Positions 7,198-15,016 of a stretch of DNA of 64,000 nt are shown in pieces. Where the stretch lies: positions 1-64,000 of the forward strand of contig SBGR01000083.1 in the NCBI GenBank assembly GCA_006226545.1. The letters are read 5' to 3'. The stretch is from Bacteroidota bacterium (GTDB lineage Bacteria > Bacteroidota > Bacteroidia > UBA8524). The position numbers were made by a program, and so were the translations under genes. Positions within the stretch are counted from its first letter, which is position 1. Each line of letters starts with the position of its first letter. Under the pieces are notes generated by a model. The model made no database searches. It was given only the letters and a program-made list of their open reading frames with translations, and was not told where the DNA came from.

Positions 7198-8433
7198 ATG
7201 GCTGAAGTAATACGCATGCCGAAGATGAGCGATACGATGACCGAAGGGGTTATCGTAGCATGGAATGTGAAAGTGGGTGATACGGTTGCTCCCGGCGATA
7301 TACTAGCAGAGGTAGAGACAGATAAGGCTACCATGGAATTGGAAAACTATGTAAAAGGAACACTTTTGCATATCGGCATTCAGGCCGGCGAATCGGTTCC
7401 GGTAGATGCTATCATCGCGGTAGTGGGTAACAAAGATGAAAACATCGAAAGCCTACTCGCAGAAGCACAAGCGGCTCCAAAAGCAGAAGAAAGCAAAGCG
7501 GATGCCCCTGCTGAAACATCGGCTCCTGCTCCGGCTGCCAGCCCGGCTGCTCAACCGAGCACTACGGTTTCAAATGCTAGCGACGGTCGCGTAAAGGCTA
7601 GTCCTTTAGCGAAGAAACTTGCAGAAGACAAAGGCATCGATATCAACCAAGTTTCCGGTAGCGGCGAAAACGGCCGTATCGTGAAACGCGACGTAGAAAA
7701 CTTTGTTCCGGCTGCAGGTGGTTCTGCTTCTGTAAGCACCATCGCCGGTCGCGAAAGCTACGAAGAGATCAATGTATCACAGATGCGTAAAACCATCGCT
7801 CGACGTTTGGCTGAAAGCAAATTCACTGCACCGCACTTCTACTTGACCATGGAAATCAACATGGACAAAGCCGTGGCAGCTAGAAAAGCGATTAATGAAT
7901 ATGCGGAGACTAAAATCTCCATGAACGATATGATTGTGAAAGCTGCGGCAATTGCACTTCGCAAACACCCGAATGTGAACTCCAGCTGGTTAGGCGATAA
8001 AATCCGCATCAACCACCATATCCACGTAGGTGTGGCCATGGCGGTAGACGAAGGATTATTGGTTCCGGTGGTTCGTTTTGCTGATCACAAATCGCTTAGC
8101 GAAATCAGCTCTGAAGTGAAGGTTTATTCTGAAAAAGCGAAAAACAAAAAACTTCAACCATCCGATTGGGAAGGCAATACCTTCACCATCTCCAACTTGG
8201 GCATGTTCGGTATTGAAGAGTTTACCGCTATCATCAATCCTCCGGATGCCTGCATCTTGGCTGTGGGTGGCGTGAAAGAAACCATCGTGGTGAAAAACGG
8301 CGAAATGAAGCCGGGCCAGGTAATGAAAGTTACCCTCAGCTGCGACCACCGCGTGGTAGACGGCGTAGTTGGATCTAAATTCCTCCTTACCTTAAAAGAA
8401 CTCTTGGAAGAGCCGGTGAAAATCCTGGTTTAA
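7198..8433 (+). CDS. pdhC: Pyruvate dehydrogenase complex E2, dihydrolipoamide acetyltransferase
   Basis: A 411-residue E2 component that moves the acetyl group from lipoate to CoA. Residues 1-75 form one lipoyl domain with the lipoylated lysine in E-T-D-K43-A. An Ala/Pro-rich linker (about 90-125) leads to the E1/E3-binding domain (about 130-165, K-A-S-P-L-A-K-K-L-A, G-E-N-G-R-I-V-K-R-D). The catalytic domain follows, ending with S-C-D-H384-R-V-V-D-G, the active-site His. No E1 or E3 gene is adjacent, so complex membership (pyruvate rather than branched-chain substrate) rests on overall resemblance to Bacteroidota PdhC. A terminator follows closely. Confidence 0.9.
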   Translation: MAEVIRMPKMSDTMTEGVIVAWNVKVGDTVAPGDILAEVETDKATMELENYVKGTLLHIGIQAGESVPVDAIIAVVGNKDENIESLLAEAQAAPKAEESKADAPAETSAPAPAASPAAQPSTTVSNASDGRVKASPLAKKLAEDKGIDINQVSGSGENGRIVKRDVENFVPAAGGSASVSTIAGRESYEEINVSQMRKTIARRLAESKFTAPHFYLTMEINMDKAVAARKAINEYAETKISMNDMIVKAAAIALRKHPNVNSSWLGDKIRINHHIHVGVAMAVDEGLLVPVVRFADHKSLSEISSEVKVYSEKAKNKKLQPSDWEGNTFTISNLGMFGIEEFTAIINPPDACILAVGGVKETIVVKNGEMKPGQVMKVTLSCDHRVVDGVVGSKFLLTLKELLEEPVKILV

Positions 8434-8455
8434 GCCAAGTTCAAACGATACAGAA

Positions 8456-8482
8456 AGCCTCCAGTAATGGGGGCTTTTTTTT
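8456..8482 (+). terminator. Rho-independent terminator after the E2 gene
   Basis: AGCCTCC (8456-8462), loop AGTAAT, GGGGGCT (8469-8475; one T-G wobble), followed by eight T to 8482. It lies 23 bp after the stop codon. Confidence 0.8.
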
Positions 8483-8821
8483 GAGGAGTGAGAATAGAGG
8501 TTGAGCCATTTTTGATTTTTGATTTTTGATTTTTGATTTTTGATTTGGGGATTTGAGCACGCTTTCTAATTCGTCTTCGGAAGTAAAATTATGAGTTGTG
8601 AATTGTGAGTTTTGAATGGCTGTGAGCTACCAATTAGTCTTCGAGATGATGCAATTTTGAATTTTGAAGAATGAATTAGGAATGACCAATCTCTGTGCTC
8701 TCCGTGAACAGCTCTGTGAACTCTGTGGTTAAACAGTTCGTAGTATAATTTGGAGAGTGACAATGCCCTGACTATGGTCCATGGTCCATGGTCCATGGTC
8801 CATGGTCCAATTTACCAACTT
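8483..8821. repeat. Spacer made of period-7 word arrays
   Basis: There is no credible gene in this spacer. It holds several arrays in strict 7-nt register: TTTTTGA five times (8509-8543); GAGTTGT, GAATTGT, GAGTTTT, GAATGGC (8593-8620); AATTTTG twice, AAGAATG, AATTAGG, AATGACC (8653-8687); and ATGGTCC five times (8774-8808). Around 8690-8730 a CTCTGTGAACTCTGTGG word is present whose reverse complement recurs near 58903-58920. Short ORFs here are repeat artefacts. Confidence 0.8.
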
Positions 8822-9772
8822 CTAATAACCATACCCCACCCCCTGCTCAGCTACCCCATACCGTCCAGTCCGGAAACTTCCCTGCACGGAATCATTCCAC
8901 AAAAGCGGATTACTGTGGTTGAGGTGGATGAAGTGAATCTTGGAAGCTTGATCCGAAGCGAACGAGTCGATCAACTGCATGGTCTCTTGTATAAAAGGAT
9001 GCGGAATCTCTTTCATGTTCCGTCCCGGTAATTCACCTTCGCTAAAAAAGGTGGCATCTAAAAAAGCTAGATCTACTTGCTTCAAAAGCTCGGGGAGTGA
9101 GCGATTCCATTTTTCCCATTTATCGATGTCGGGAATAAAGAGGGCTTGTTGGTCTTTGTAGTGAACATGGATTCCTGCCGTTTCAGAATACTCATCGCGG
9201 TGCGGCACTGAATACAGCTGCAATAGAAATGGCCCTAAGGCAAACGGTTTAGTTGTATCCTGTACCTTAACCTGAATATTTTTAAGCTTTACCAGCTGAT
9301 CCCAAGGTCCGTTATGCTCTAAAAAATTCGCTAACCGCGGCAGACAGTACACCGGAATTGATTTGGCATTCAGGGCTTCCCTACCCAACTGCATCAGTCC
9401 GGTATAATGCCCCATATGCGCATGCGTCAAAACAATACCTTCCGGCAAATAGGGATACGCACCTCGGGTTGAATCGTGGAAGAGCTCCAGCTGCATAGCG
9501 ATGTCTGGCGTGGCATCGAGCAGCCACCACTTCTTCGACTCGGCATCCATTAAGGCCAAGGAGCTCACCATCCTTTTCTTTTCAGGATATAGCTTAGCCG
9601 TTTCGCAGCAGGATTTGGTGCATGCGATTTGCGGGTAACCGGCATCTTGGGCAATGCCTAAAACAAGGATATAAGGTGAGGCCGACTCTGGCGGCGGAAG
9701 AAATAAACTGATTCCGAGCAGGCCACCAAGCAATAGAATTGCGACCTGCAGGCTGCGGAAAGATTTGATCAT
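8822..9772 (-). CDS. PqqB-like metallo-beta-lactamase-fold hydrolase
   Basis: A 316-residue protein with an N-terminal hydrophobic anchor or signal (residues about 8-26), then the conserved G-I-A-Q-D-A-G-Y-P-Q-I-A-C block with a C-C pair, as in PqqB-related proteins. The metal motif is T-H117-A-H119-M-G-H122-Y-T-G-L; the Asp of the usual HxHxDH is Gly. H-R-D-E-Y and F-I-P-D-I-D come later. No other PQQ genes are in the window, so a PQQ role is not supported; it is best called a PqqB-family exported MBL hydrolase of unknown substrate. Its ATG overlaps the stop of the DinB-like gene (TAATG), which suggests coupled translation. Confidence 0.8.
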   Translation of the reverse strand: MIKSFRSLQVAILLLGGLLGISLFLPPPESASPYILVLGIAQDAGYPQIACTKSCCETAKLYPEKKRMVSSLALMDAESKKWWLLDATPDIAMQLELFHDSTRGAYPYLPEGIVLTHAHMGHYTGLMQLGREALNAKSIPVYCLPRLANFLEHNGPWDQLVKLKNIQVKVQDTTKPFALGPFLLQLYSVPHRDEYSETAGIHVHYKDQQALFIPDIDKWEKWNRSLPELLKQVDLAFLDATFFSEGELPGRNMKEIPHPFIQETMQLIDSFASDQASKIHFIHLNHSNPLLWNDSVQGSFRTGRYGVAEQGVGYGY

Positions 9773-10227
9773 TAATTTGAAGATACAAAAGCGCGCTTGG
9801 GAGCCTTCACCGGAGGCACAGAGGAGCGCAGGTAATTTTCTCTTTCGATAGGTTTACCATACACCCGCGCCAACATAGCGAGCTGTCCGATATGCGAAAG
9901 CAAATCGGTAAACGGACCTTGAATCATCAATTGCAGCATCTCTTCCTCCACGTAATTGTCATCGAGGAATTCAGATACATTGGAAAGCACAGTGTGAAAC
10001 TGATCTACGCCTTCATTCCAACTTTCCGTTTTCCATTGGATGCGGTCGGTTTCGGTGAGGGCAGATTCAGCGAAGGAAAGTAGGTTCACCATGTGGTGAA
10101 CAATTTCGAGTGGGGTGTGGCTATCAGGACTCAAGCGAAACAGGGCGAAGCCGGAGTCGGAATGCTGAATCGCTTTGGTGAAGCGGTAATCAGCAGTAGC
10201 CAAGAGGTGTTTTGTCAGCGTATTCAT
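9772..10227 (-). CDS. DinB superfamily protein
   Basis: Start taken at the internal ATG at 10227 (MNTLTKHLLATADYRF); an upstream ATG at 10266 would add 13 residues. The protein of about 151 residues fits the DinB four-helix bundle: L-E-I-V-H-H-M-V-N-L-L near residue 45 supplies two metal-ligand-like histidines, and L-L-S-H-I-G-Q-L-A-M-L-A supplies the last His helix. DinB-like proteins are metal-binding and often thiol-transferase related; the substrate is unknown here. The stop overlaps the start of the PqqB-like gene. Confidence 0.75.
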   Translation of the reverse strand: MNTLTKHLLATADYRFTKAIQHSDSGFALFRLSPDSHTPLEIVHHMVNLLSFAESALTETDRIQWKTESWNEGVDQFHTVLSNVSEFLDDNYVEEEMLQLMIQGPFTDLLSHIGQLAMLARVYGKPIERENYLRSSVPPVKAPKRAFVSSN

Positions 10228-10509
10228 GGCGTCTTTGTTTGGTTTTGGCAGGGCAAAAAAGTTCAATGGGATAGAAAAGTTACAAAACTTTTACACTGAA
10301 TTCCAAACAATTAGGGAGAAAAAGAGCGCTTAGCAGCGCTAGTGTGGCTTTGAACATTTTAGACAATAGGACCATTAGACTTATAGACCAATGGACCGAA
10401 TTGAGAACTGAGAATACTAGTGCGGAAAAAGTGATAAGAGCTGCCTTTGAAAGGAGAAAGTCATGCAATTGAATCGCATATTCCGGCAATTCACTAACTT
10501 GTAAGTCCT
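10228..10509. other. Spacer with a period-8 GAC array
   Basis: GAC recurs every 8 nt at 10362, 10370, 10378, 10386 and 10394, with variable bases between. Near 10450 an RBS-like AAGGAG precedes a 14-codon ORF ending at 10503, which I do not consider a gene. The sequence CTTGTAAGTCCTATGAAAT at the right end (10498-10516) is repeated exactly before the lipoprotein gene at 11329. Confidence 0.6.
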
Positions 10510-11262
10510 ATGAAATCCTTAATCTCTCTGATAGTTGGACTTCTTCTAACTTCATCGATTTATGGTTATTGCTCTGTTTCAGGATTAGAAGTATTTCCAA
10601 GCAATCAACATATTAAACAAAATTCAATTTTTATTCTGGAAGGCTATTCTACCAGCCAAAGGATTATTGCAGACCTGAACAAAAAGCATTCAATCTATCT
10701 GAAAAATGGGGATAGAAAAATTAACCTTATTGTCTCTGAGATACTGGTTGGGGAATTCTTATTAACTCAGGCCATTCTGAGACCTGAATCCGAGTTAGAA
10801 GCAGGGCTAGAATACACTATGCACATTGACAGTCTACCCGAGAATGAAATTTTTACAAGATGGAATAGCCTTACTAATAAACGAGAGTCACCAACTTATA
10901 CGATCCTTGCTGGCATAGACACACTGAAACCGCAGATAATTCAGAAACCGCAGGAATTGACAAAAGAATACATAGAATATGGCTGTGGTCCATCAATACA
11001 TGTTGTATTTAGCGATTCCATAATAGATAGCTCAGAGTTTTTAGTAAAAACCACGGTTAAAAACTTAAATACTGGAGAAGAAATAAGCTACTATCTTCAA
11101 CCTTATAGAAACCAAATCCATGTAGGACACGGTATGTGTTCCGGTGCTTTTATTCTGGAAAATGGAAACGAATTCGAAGTCGAATTTTCATATATGGATA
11201 GTTGCGGAAATTTAACTCAATGGATCGGAGAACGACTCAAGTTCACAAGTCCTAAACAGTAA
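10510..11262 (+). CDS. Hypothetical secreted protein
   Basis: A 250-residue protein with a clear signal peptide (M-K-S-L-I-S-L-I-V-G-L-L-L-T-S-S-I-Y-G-Y). The mature part is predicted beta-rich and looks like an Ig/fibronectin-type fold with paired cysteines late in the chain (Y-G-C-G-P, G-M-C-S-G, D-S-C-G-N). I do not recognise the family. It is AT-rich compared with the housekeeping genes. It shares an exact 19-nt start region with the next gene. Confidence 0.65.
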   Translation: MKSLISLIVGLLLTSSIYGYCSVSGLEVFPSNQHIKQNSIFILEGYSTSQRIIADLNKKHSIYLKNGDRKINLIVSEILVGEFLLTQAILRPESELEAGLEYTMHIDSLPENEIFTRWNSLTNKRESPTYTILAGIDTLKPQIIQKPQELTKEYIEYGCGPSIHVVFSDSIIDSSEFLVKTTVKNLNTGEEISYYLQPYRNQIHVGHGMCSGAFILENGNEFEVEFSYMDSCGNLTQWIGERLKFTSPKQ

Positions 11263-11328
11263 CTCAAGATTTTAAAAGTCACAGCACTTACAATTCTCAT
11301 AGTTAAAATTTAGTATCTTGTAAGTCCT

Positions 11329-11904
11329 ATGAAATACCTACTTATTACTTGTGTTGCGCTGCTCATGTTGGGCTGTAAAAAAGACGACCCTATTCAACCA
11401 CCTGCCACCTCAGACTTAATTGTATTGCGAGTTACCGCCGATTCCAACAATACGACCTACCGTTTTGATGGTGCTAAGACATACCAAGTGAATCAAAGCA
11501 GTGGGAATTTCGACTCACTGCCCCTTTTTATTGAAAAAGAGATTAAAGGCGATTTTGGAACAGCCACCATCCATTGGCAACCCGATTTGACGCCTGTGTT
11601 GAAAGTGACCCAGAACTTCCTGAGCATTCAACAGTTTATAGTGCCAACCAGCTTTGATTCGGTTCAAGGGTATGCGAAGGCTGCCAACCCGGCTTCCCTT
11701 CCTAGCGAATCACGGTTCCAAACGGTAGATTGGCATTTACCGAATCCGCCCGATTATGCCGCCATCTGGCCGGCCATAGCCGATCTGGAAGTGGTACAAA
11801 AGCATGTGGCATCCAATAAAAAAATTGGTGTTTATTATTTCTTTATCAGCCCAGTTCAAGGCGAACAAAAATGGTCGTGGTTGATATTTTTAGAGAATAA
11901 CTGA
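11329..11904 (+). CDS. Hypothetical lipoprotein
   Basis: A 191-residue lipoprotein with lipobox L-M-L-G-C-K-K-D-D at residues 13-20, typical of Bacteroidota outer-membrane lipoproteins. The rest is beta-rich with no family I recognise. The 19 nt from 11317 to 11335, spanning the start, are identical to those of the secreted protein gene upstream (10498-10516), suggesting duplicated expression signals. The next ORF begins 8 bp after its stop. Confidence 0.65.
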   Translation: MKYLLITCVALLMLGCKKDDPIQPPATSDLIVLRVTADSNNTTYRFDGAKTYQVNQSSGNFDSLPLFIEKEIKGDFGTATIHWQPDLTPVLKVTQNFLSIQQFIVPTSFDSVQGYAKAANPASLPSESRFQTVDWHLPNPPDYAAIWPAIADLEVVQKHVASNKKIGVYYFFISPVQGEQKWSWLIFLENN

Positions 11905-11911
11905 GCGGCGA

Positions 11912-12305
11912 ATGAATGATAAAAAACTCCTTTTCTCCCTCACGTTTTGCTCCTTGTTCTGCATAGGCTTTGTTTCGCTTAAATCCGCTTCGTCTCCAAG
12001 CTATAGTGGCATCTACGTCGCTTCTTTTGAAAATTCTGCCTTTCTTGAAATACGAAACGGCAAACTTCAAAAAGCACATTGGCTTGAGTTTGATGAGCAC
12101 TTTCTGAACGACAGTAAAATAGACTTGAAGAAGATCAGCCCAACCAAACTTGGTGCTGGAATCTTCATTCAGGTGGAAGGAATAAAAAAAAGGGGGCGGC
12201 CATCACGGACACCTGGGTGGCGCAGATACCTTACTAAGTGTTCAGCGCATCCTCCAGATTGATACGAATGTGGTGATGAAAGATTTTATCGTTCCGGGGA
12301 ACTGA
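11912..12305 (+). pseudogene. Hypothetical exported protein gene with a frameshift at an A8G5 run
   Basis: The ORF from 11912 has a signal-like N-terminus (MNDKKLLFSLTFCSLFCIGF) and stops at 12262, ending in an unlikely basic tail after V-E-G-I. Dropping one base from the homopolymer A8-G5 (12184-12196) moves into a frame that reads KKGGGHHGHLGGADTLLSVQ then RILQIDTNVVMKDFIVPGN and stops at 12303-12305. The restored protein of about 130 residues is much more natural. The cause may be a true frameshift, slippage-based on/off switching, or a sequencing error in the homopolymer. Family unknown. Confidence 0.6.
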
Positions 12306-12384
12306 TTTCGCTAAAAACCGCATTAAGAATTCGTGCCGAATACCTAATTTTCATTCGCTAAAAAAGCGATAACCTAAACCGAGC

Positions 12385-12870
12385 ATGACCATTAAATACT
12401 TTGAAGAACTCAATCCGGCTAAGTTGGAAGGCTACTATTCAAACGAAATAGAACTCCAATCCGGGACTGTGAAAATCGACCTGAACTTTGAATCTGAAAC
12501 CTTGTCGCCAGAAAAAGCAGAATTGTTGAATAGCTTCTTAAACCAAGTGCAAGACATTGTTGATCGCTCGTGGCAACTGATTCTGGAAGATTACAAAAAC
12601 GGCAACGACGTGCAGGAATTCATCTCTTTTCACTTAGACGATTTCTTCGAAGACGACCCTGAAGTGATTTTAGAAGGAACCGACCCGAACCTCGATAACA
12701 AAGACCGTTTCATGCAAACCCTAAGGGTGAACCGCATAGGATTTTACCCGGAGGATGACGACAACTACATGATCATCGACTGGATGTCGAATCCGGAATT
12801 ATCCAATTATATCCTGGTGGTGAACTACAACAGCAAAAATGAGCTGGATTATATCACCGTGGAAAGTTAA
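12385..12870 (+). CDS. DUF2004 family protein
   Basis: A 161-residue acidic, soluble protein. It matches the layout of DUF2004 proteins: an N-terminal target strand (I-E-L-Q-S-G-T-V-K-I-D-L-N-F), a helix, F-H-L-D-D-F-F-E-D-D, then L-R-V-N-R-I-G-F-Y-P-E-D-D-D-N-Y-M-I-I-D and Y-I-L-V-V-N-Y. DUF2004 and related domains are frequent in polymorphic-toxin immunity clusters, and a SUKH gene follows 20 bp later, which supports such a role by context. No toxin is visible nearby. Confidence 0.7.
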   Translation: MTIKYFEELNPAKLEGYYSNEIELQSGTVKIDLNFESETLSPEKAELLNSFLNQVQDIVDRSWQLILEDYKNGNDVQEFISFHLDDFFEDDPEVILEGTDPNLDNKDRFMQTLRVNRIGFYPEDDDNYMIIDWMSNPELSNYILVVNYNSKNELDYITVES

Positions 12871-12890
12871 ACGAGTAAGTCCACTACGCC

Positions 12891-13247
12891 TTGAAGGCCA
12901 CTAACCTTGATATGATTAGCTCGTTGGAAGAGTACTTGAATTTTCAATTTCCTTCAGATTTCCTAGACTATTATCTGCACTCGGCCGGTAGTTCTAGCGA
13001 TGAAGAATTTGAAAAACAAAGCCTTTGGGATCTGCAAAAGATGGCCCAAGAAAATGTGGCGAGCGATTCTAAAATCATCTTTTCTGACTTCATGCTGCGC
13101 TGCCCTTGGATTGCCTTTGACCGAAGCACCAAACACATCATCAAAGGTTATGGCTACCCTGAGGAAGAACATGGCATTGAAGTGATTGCCCCTTCCTTCA
13201 CGGAATTCTTAGCATTACGACAAAAGGATGCGGAGCTATTGTATTGA
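12891..13247 (+). CDS. SMI1/KNR4 (SUKH) family protein
   Basis: A 118-residue acidic protein starting at TTG (12891); an ATG at 12912 would give MISSLEEYLNFQFPSDFLDY, which already contains the whole SUKH N-terminus. The pattern L-E-E-Y-L-N-F-Q-F-P-S-D-F-L-D-Y-Y, then P-W-I-A-F-D and a short tail F-T-E-F-L-A-L fits SUKH domains, the commonest immunity proteins to nuclease-type polymorphic toxins. It follows a DUF2004 gene. Orphan immunity genes of this kind are common where a toxin locus has been lost or lies elsewhere. Confidence 0.75.
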   Translation: MKATNLDMISSLEEYLNFQFPSDFLDYYLHSAGSSSDEEFEKQSLWDLQKMAQENVASDSKIIFSDFMLRCPWIAFDRSTKHIIKGYGYPEEEHGIEVIAPSFTEFLALRQKDAELLY

Positions 13248-13301
13248 GCTAAGGTAAATAGCAGTCCTTCAGAAAAAAGACACCTAATCCCAATTCATAA
13301 C

Positions 13302-13511
13302 ATGCAAACCAATACCGAAACCTTTTAAAATTATGTGTAGAGTGGACCTGATAATATTGAACTCCCACCAAAAGAATGAGTCTTGACTTTGGCTCCCAAG
13401 TTTAAGGGTGATTTCAGAACTGAGTTGCGCTTAAGGATAGGACCCAATGTCTCTAAGTCTTTTTCCGGCACTATCAATTATACCCAGTTTCAAGAGGAAG
13501 ACTATTGGTGA
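13302..13511 (+). pseudogene. Possible decayed gene remnant
   Basis: From ATG 13302 one frame runs to TGA at 13509-13511 with in-frame stops at 13326, 13338 and 13377. The last 43 codons are open and look protein-like (V-L-T-L-A-P-K-F-K-G-D-F then R-I-G-P-N-V-S-K-S-F). Three stops in 70 codons is what chance gives, so this is weak. The remaining spacer 13248-13641 shows nothing else except the palindromic repeat before the next gene. Confidence 0.25.
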
Positions 13512-13590
13512 ATGTGACTTGAATAAATAGGAGAAATTCCGAATAAAGTTAAAAATGCATGCATGTTATTAATTTTCCTAAGTTGCAAAC

Positions 13591-13627
13591 CCCTCGCTGT
13601 CCTGAGTTTGTAACTCAGAATTTTTTC
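13591..13627 (+). repeat. Palindromic repeat, copy C, with T run
   Basis: The word CCTCGCTGTCCTGAGTT, loop TGT, AACTCAG is followed by AATTTTTT, so this copy resembles a terminator in the plus direction. The same word occurs at 14120-14150 and 15842-15873, near the nuclease genes. Confidence 0.7.
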
Positions 13628-13641
13628 AAACCAATAGATTT

Positions 13642-14094
13642 ATGCTCCGAATACTCTTTGATGAATTAGGTGACGCACACAGCGATATTTTCTTGAAAAT
13701 TGACGCAATGCCCACTTTTCTACAGGTTGCTGATACCTATTACCTCGGAGACTTCTTGGGCAGTGATAGTGAGACAAAAAAGGAAGATGTTTTGAATTAC
13801 TTGACTTATTTCAAAACCAAAATTCTAGAACTAACTGAGCAAGAGTCCTTTATTGCATTTGACCTTTCGGATGAATACATCGGTGGACTCTTTATGAGAA
13901 AATCTAAAAAAGGAATAATCAAGACTCAATACGGTATAAGCGAAAAACTTCAAGGCTGGCGCGTAGGCCAAGGCAATATTGACGAACTTGTAAACCAGGT
14001 TCGCCCAGATTTCAGCATAGACAGCGAATGGTTATTATCCGCCGACAGCGTACTATATGGACTGGACTGGAGCCTTGCCAAGATAAATGGCTAA
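13642..14094 (+). CDS. Hypothetical protein in immunity-like cluster
   Basis: A 150-residue acidic soluble protein I do not recognise. It has a helical N-terminal half rich in D/E and a C-terminal D-S-E-W-L-L-S-A-D-S-V-L-Y-G-L-D-W. It is bracketed by copies C and A of the palindromic repeat. Size, acidity and position next to DUF2004 and SUKH genes suggest another immunity-type protein; this is inference from context only. Confidence 0.55.
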   Translation: MLRILFDELGDAHSDIFLKIDAMPTFLQVADTYYLGDFLGSDSETKKEDVLNYLTYFKTKILELTEQESFIAFDLSDEYIGGLFMRKSKKGIIKTQYGISEKLQGWRVGQGNIDELVNQVRPDFSIDSEWLLSADSVLYGLDWSLAKING

Positions 14095-14119
14095 ACTCAC
14101 CCTCGACGCATCACCCATC

Positions 14120-14272
14120 CCCTCGCTGCCCTGAGTTTGTAACTCAGGACACACACCCACTACCCAAAACTTGTCCCGAAGTGTTACGAAGTATCTACTT
14201 CGGGAACCACTACCCCTTCAAAGTCAAGGCTACTCGCTTCCTTGGAATAGCTACTTCCAGCTTCTGATGCAG
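14120..14272. repeat. Direct repeat, left copy: palindromes plus duplicated 3' end of tex
   Basis: This stretch matches 15842-15995 except for an insertion of about 14 nt, an 18-nt deletion and scattered substitutions. It contains palindrome 1 (CCTGAGTT, TGT, AACTCAGG; 14130-14148), palindrome 2 (TCCCGAAGT at 14174-14182 with ACTTCGGGA at 14197-14205), and then a copy of the tex tail. The two copies bracket the nuclease genes like the ends of an inserted or duplicated segment. Confidence 0.85.
14210..14272 (-). pseudogene. Fragment of the tex C-terminus
   Basis: Read on the minus strand this gives LHQKLEVAIPRKRVALTLKG and a TAG stop. The intact tex gene ends LHQKLEVRVLEVDIPRKRVA..., so the copy has lost 18 bp (six residues, with one change) but keeps the frame and stop. 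It has no promoter or start and cannot be functional. Confidence 0.9.
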
Positions 14273-14481
14273 ATTAAAGCTAGCGAGATACCTTTTGTTA
14301 AAAAGCTGGACCAAGTAGAAGGATCAGTTGAAGCGTAACGAATTCTTCATTACTCAGTCAGCACCTCGTCAGATTCGCTGTTGGTCTTTCAATACAATAA
14401 GCCGATGAATTACCTTCTCCTAGGCGGACATTATTCGTTCAGCTAGTTCTTTATGAATAGCTCACCCTAAAATGGAAGAAC
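14273..14481. other. Spacer with a possible gene 3' fragment
   Basis: Immediately after the tex fragment, an open frame reads MQIKASEIPFVKKLDQVEGS, VEA and stops at about 14338. It looks like the tail of a protein of which the remainder is missing, but it is too short to identify. The rest of the spacer up to 14481 shows nothing recognisable. Confidence 0.3.
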
Positions 14482-14808
14482 ATGGAAAATCGGTTTTCTG
14501 AAATAATCATTCTGATTAAATCATCTCAAGCAAAAGCCCTCCAGGCCGTCAATGCGGAACTTATTAATCTCTATTGGAATATCGGTGAATATGTAAGCTT
14601 GAAGATTGAACAATCCGAATGGGGCGATGGTGTAGTGACCGAAATGGCCAACTACATTCAAGCTAAAGAACCTGACATAAAGGGATTCTCCGATAAAAAC
14701 ATCTGGAGAATGAAACAGTTCTATGAAACCTATAAGGCGTTTCCAAAACTCTCAACAGCGTTGAGAGAAATAAGTTGGTCACATAATTTGGCCAATACCA
14801 TGAAGTAA
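14482..14808 (+). pseudogene. Truncated DUF1016 (YhcG-type) nuclease, N-terminal domain only
   Basis: A 108-residue ORF that matches the DUF1016 N-terminal helical domain: A-L-Q-A-V-N-A-E-L-I-N-L-Y-W-N-I-G, W-G-D-G-V-V, G-F-S-D-K-N-I-W-R-M-K-Q-F-Y and the block S-W-S-H-N-L-A. Full-length members are about 340 residues and continue into a PD-(D/E)XK nuclease domain. Here a TAA falls right after W-S-H-N-L-A-N-T-M-K, followed in frame by E-R-E-S-T, as if the gene decayed at this point; no nuclease core is found downstream. The product, if made, would lack catalysis. Confidence 0.75.
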
Positions 14809-15016
14809 GAGAGAATCCACTATTGCATAGACAATAAGACGTTCAGACATTCAAACTTTTGGACATGGAGACTTGGTGACTTTAATTGCTCCAACCTGAA
14901 ATGAGATGGCCTTTTAAAGCAATACACTTAACACATTAACAGCACAAAATGGTATAAAATGCCTAGTTTTACTTTGACTAAAAACAAGATAGGCGCAATT
15001 CCATCGACAAAGAAAA
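14809..15016. other. Spacer with a period-8 GAC array
   Basis: GAC recurs at 14830, 14838, 14846, 14862, 14870 and 14878, with AAC at 14854, so seven steps of exactly 8 nt. No gene is visible. The AT-rich part from 14930 to 15016 probably holds the promoter of the next gene. Confidence 0.6.

Noticed and set aside
8566-8796. 76-residue minus-strand ORF
   Set aside because: It consists of translated period-7 words (H-N-S-Q-L, F-K-I), not a protein family.
10450-10503. 14-codon ORF after AAGGAG
   Set aside because: Too short, no family; may be a chance RBS-like sequence.
13302-13511. Intact gene
   Set aside because: Three in-frame stops; the number equals chance, so it is listed only as a low-confidence remnant.
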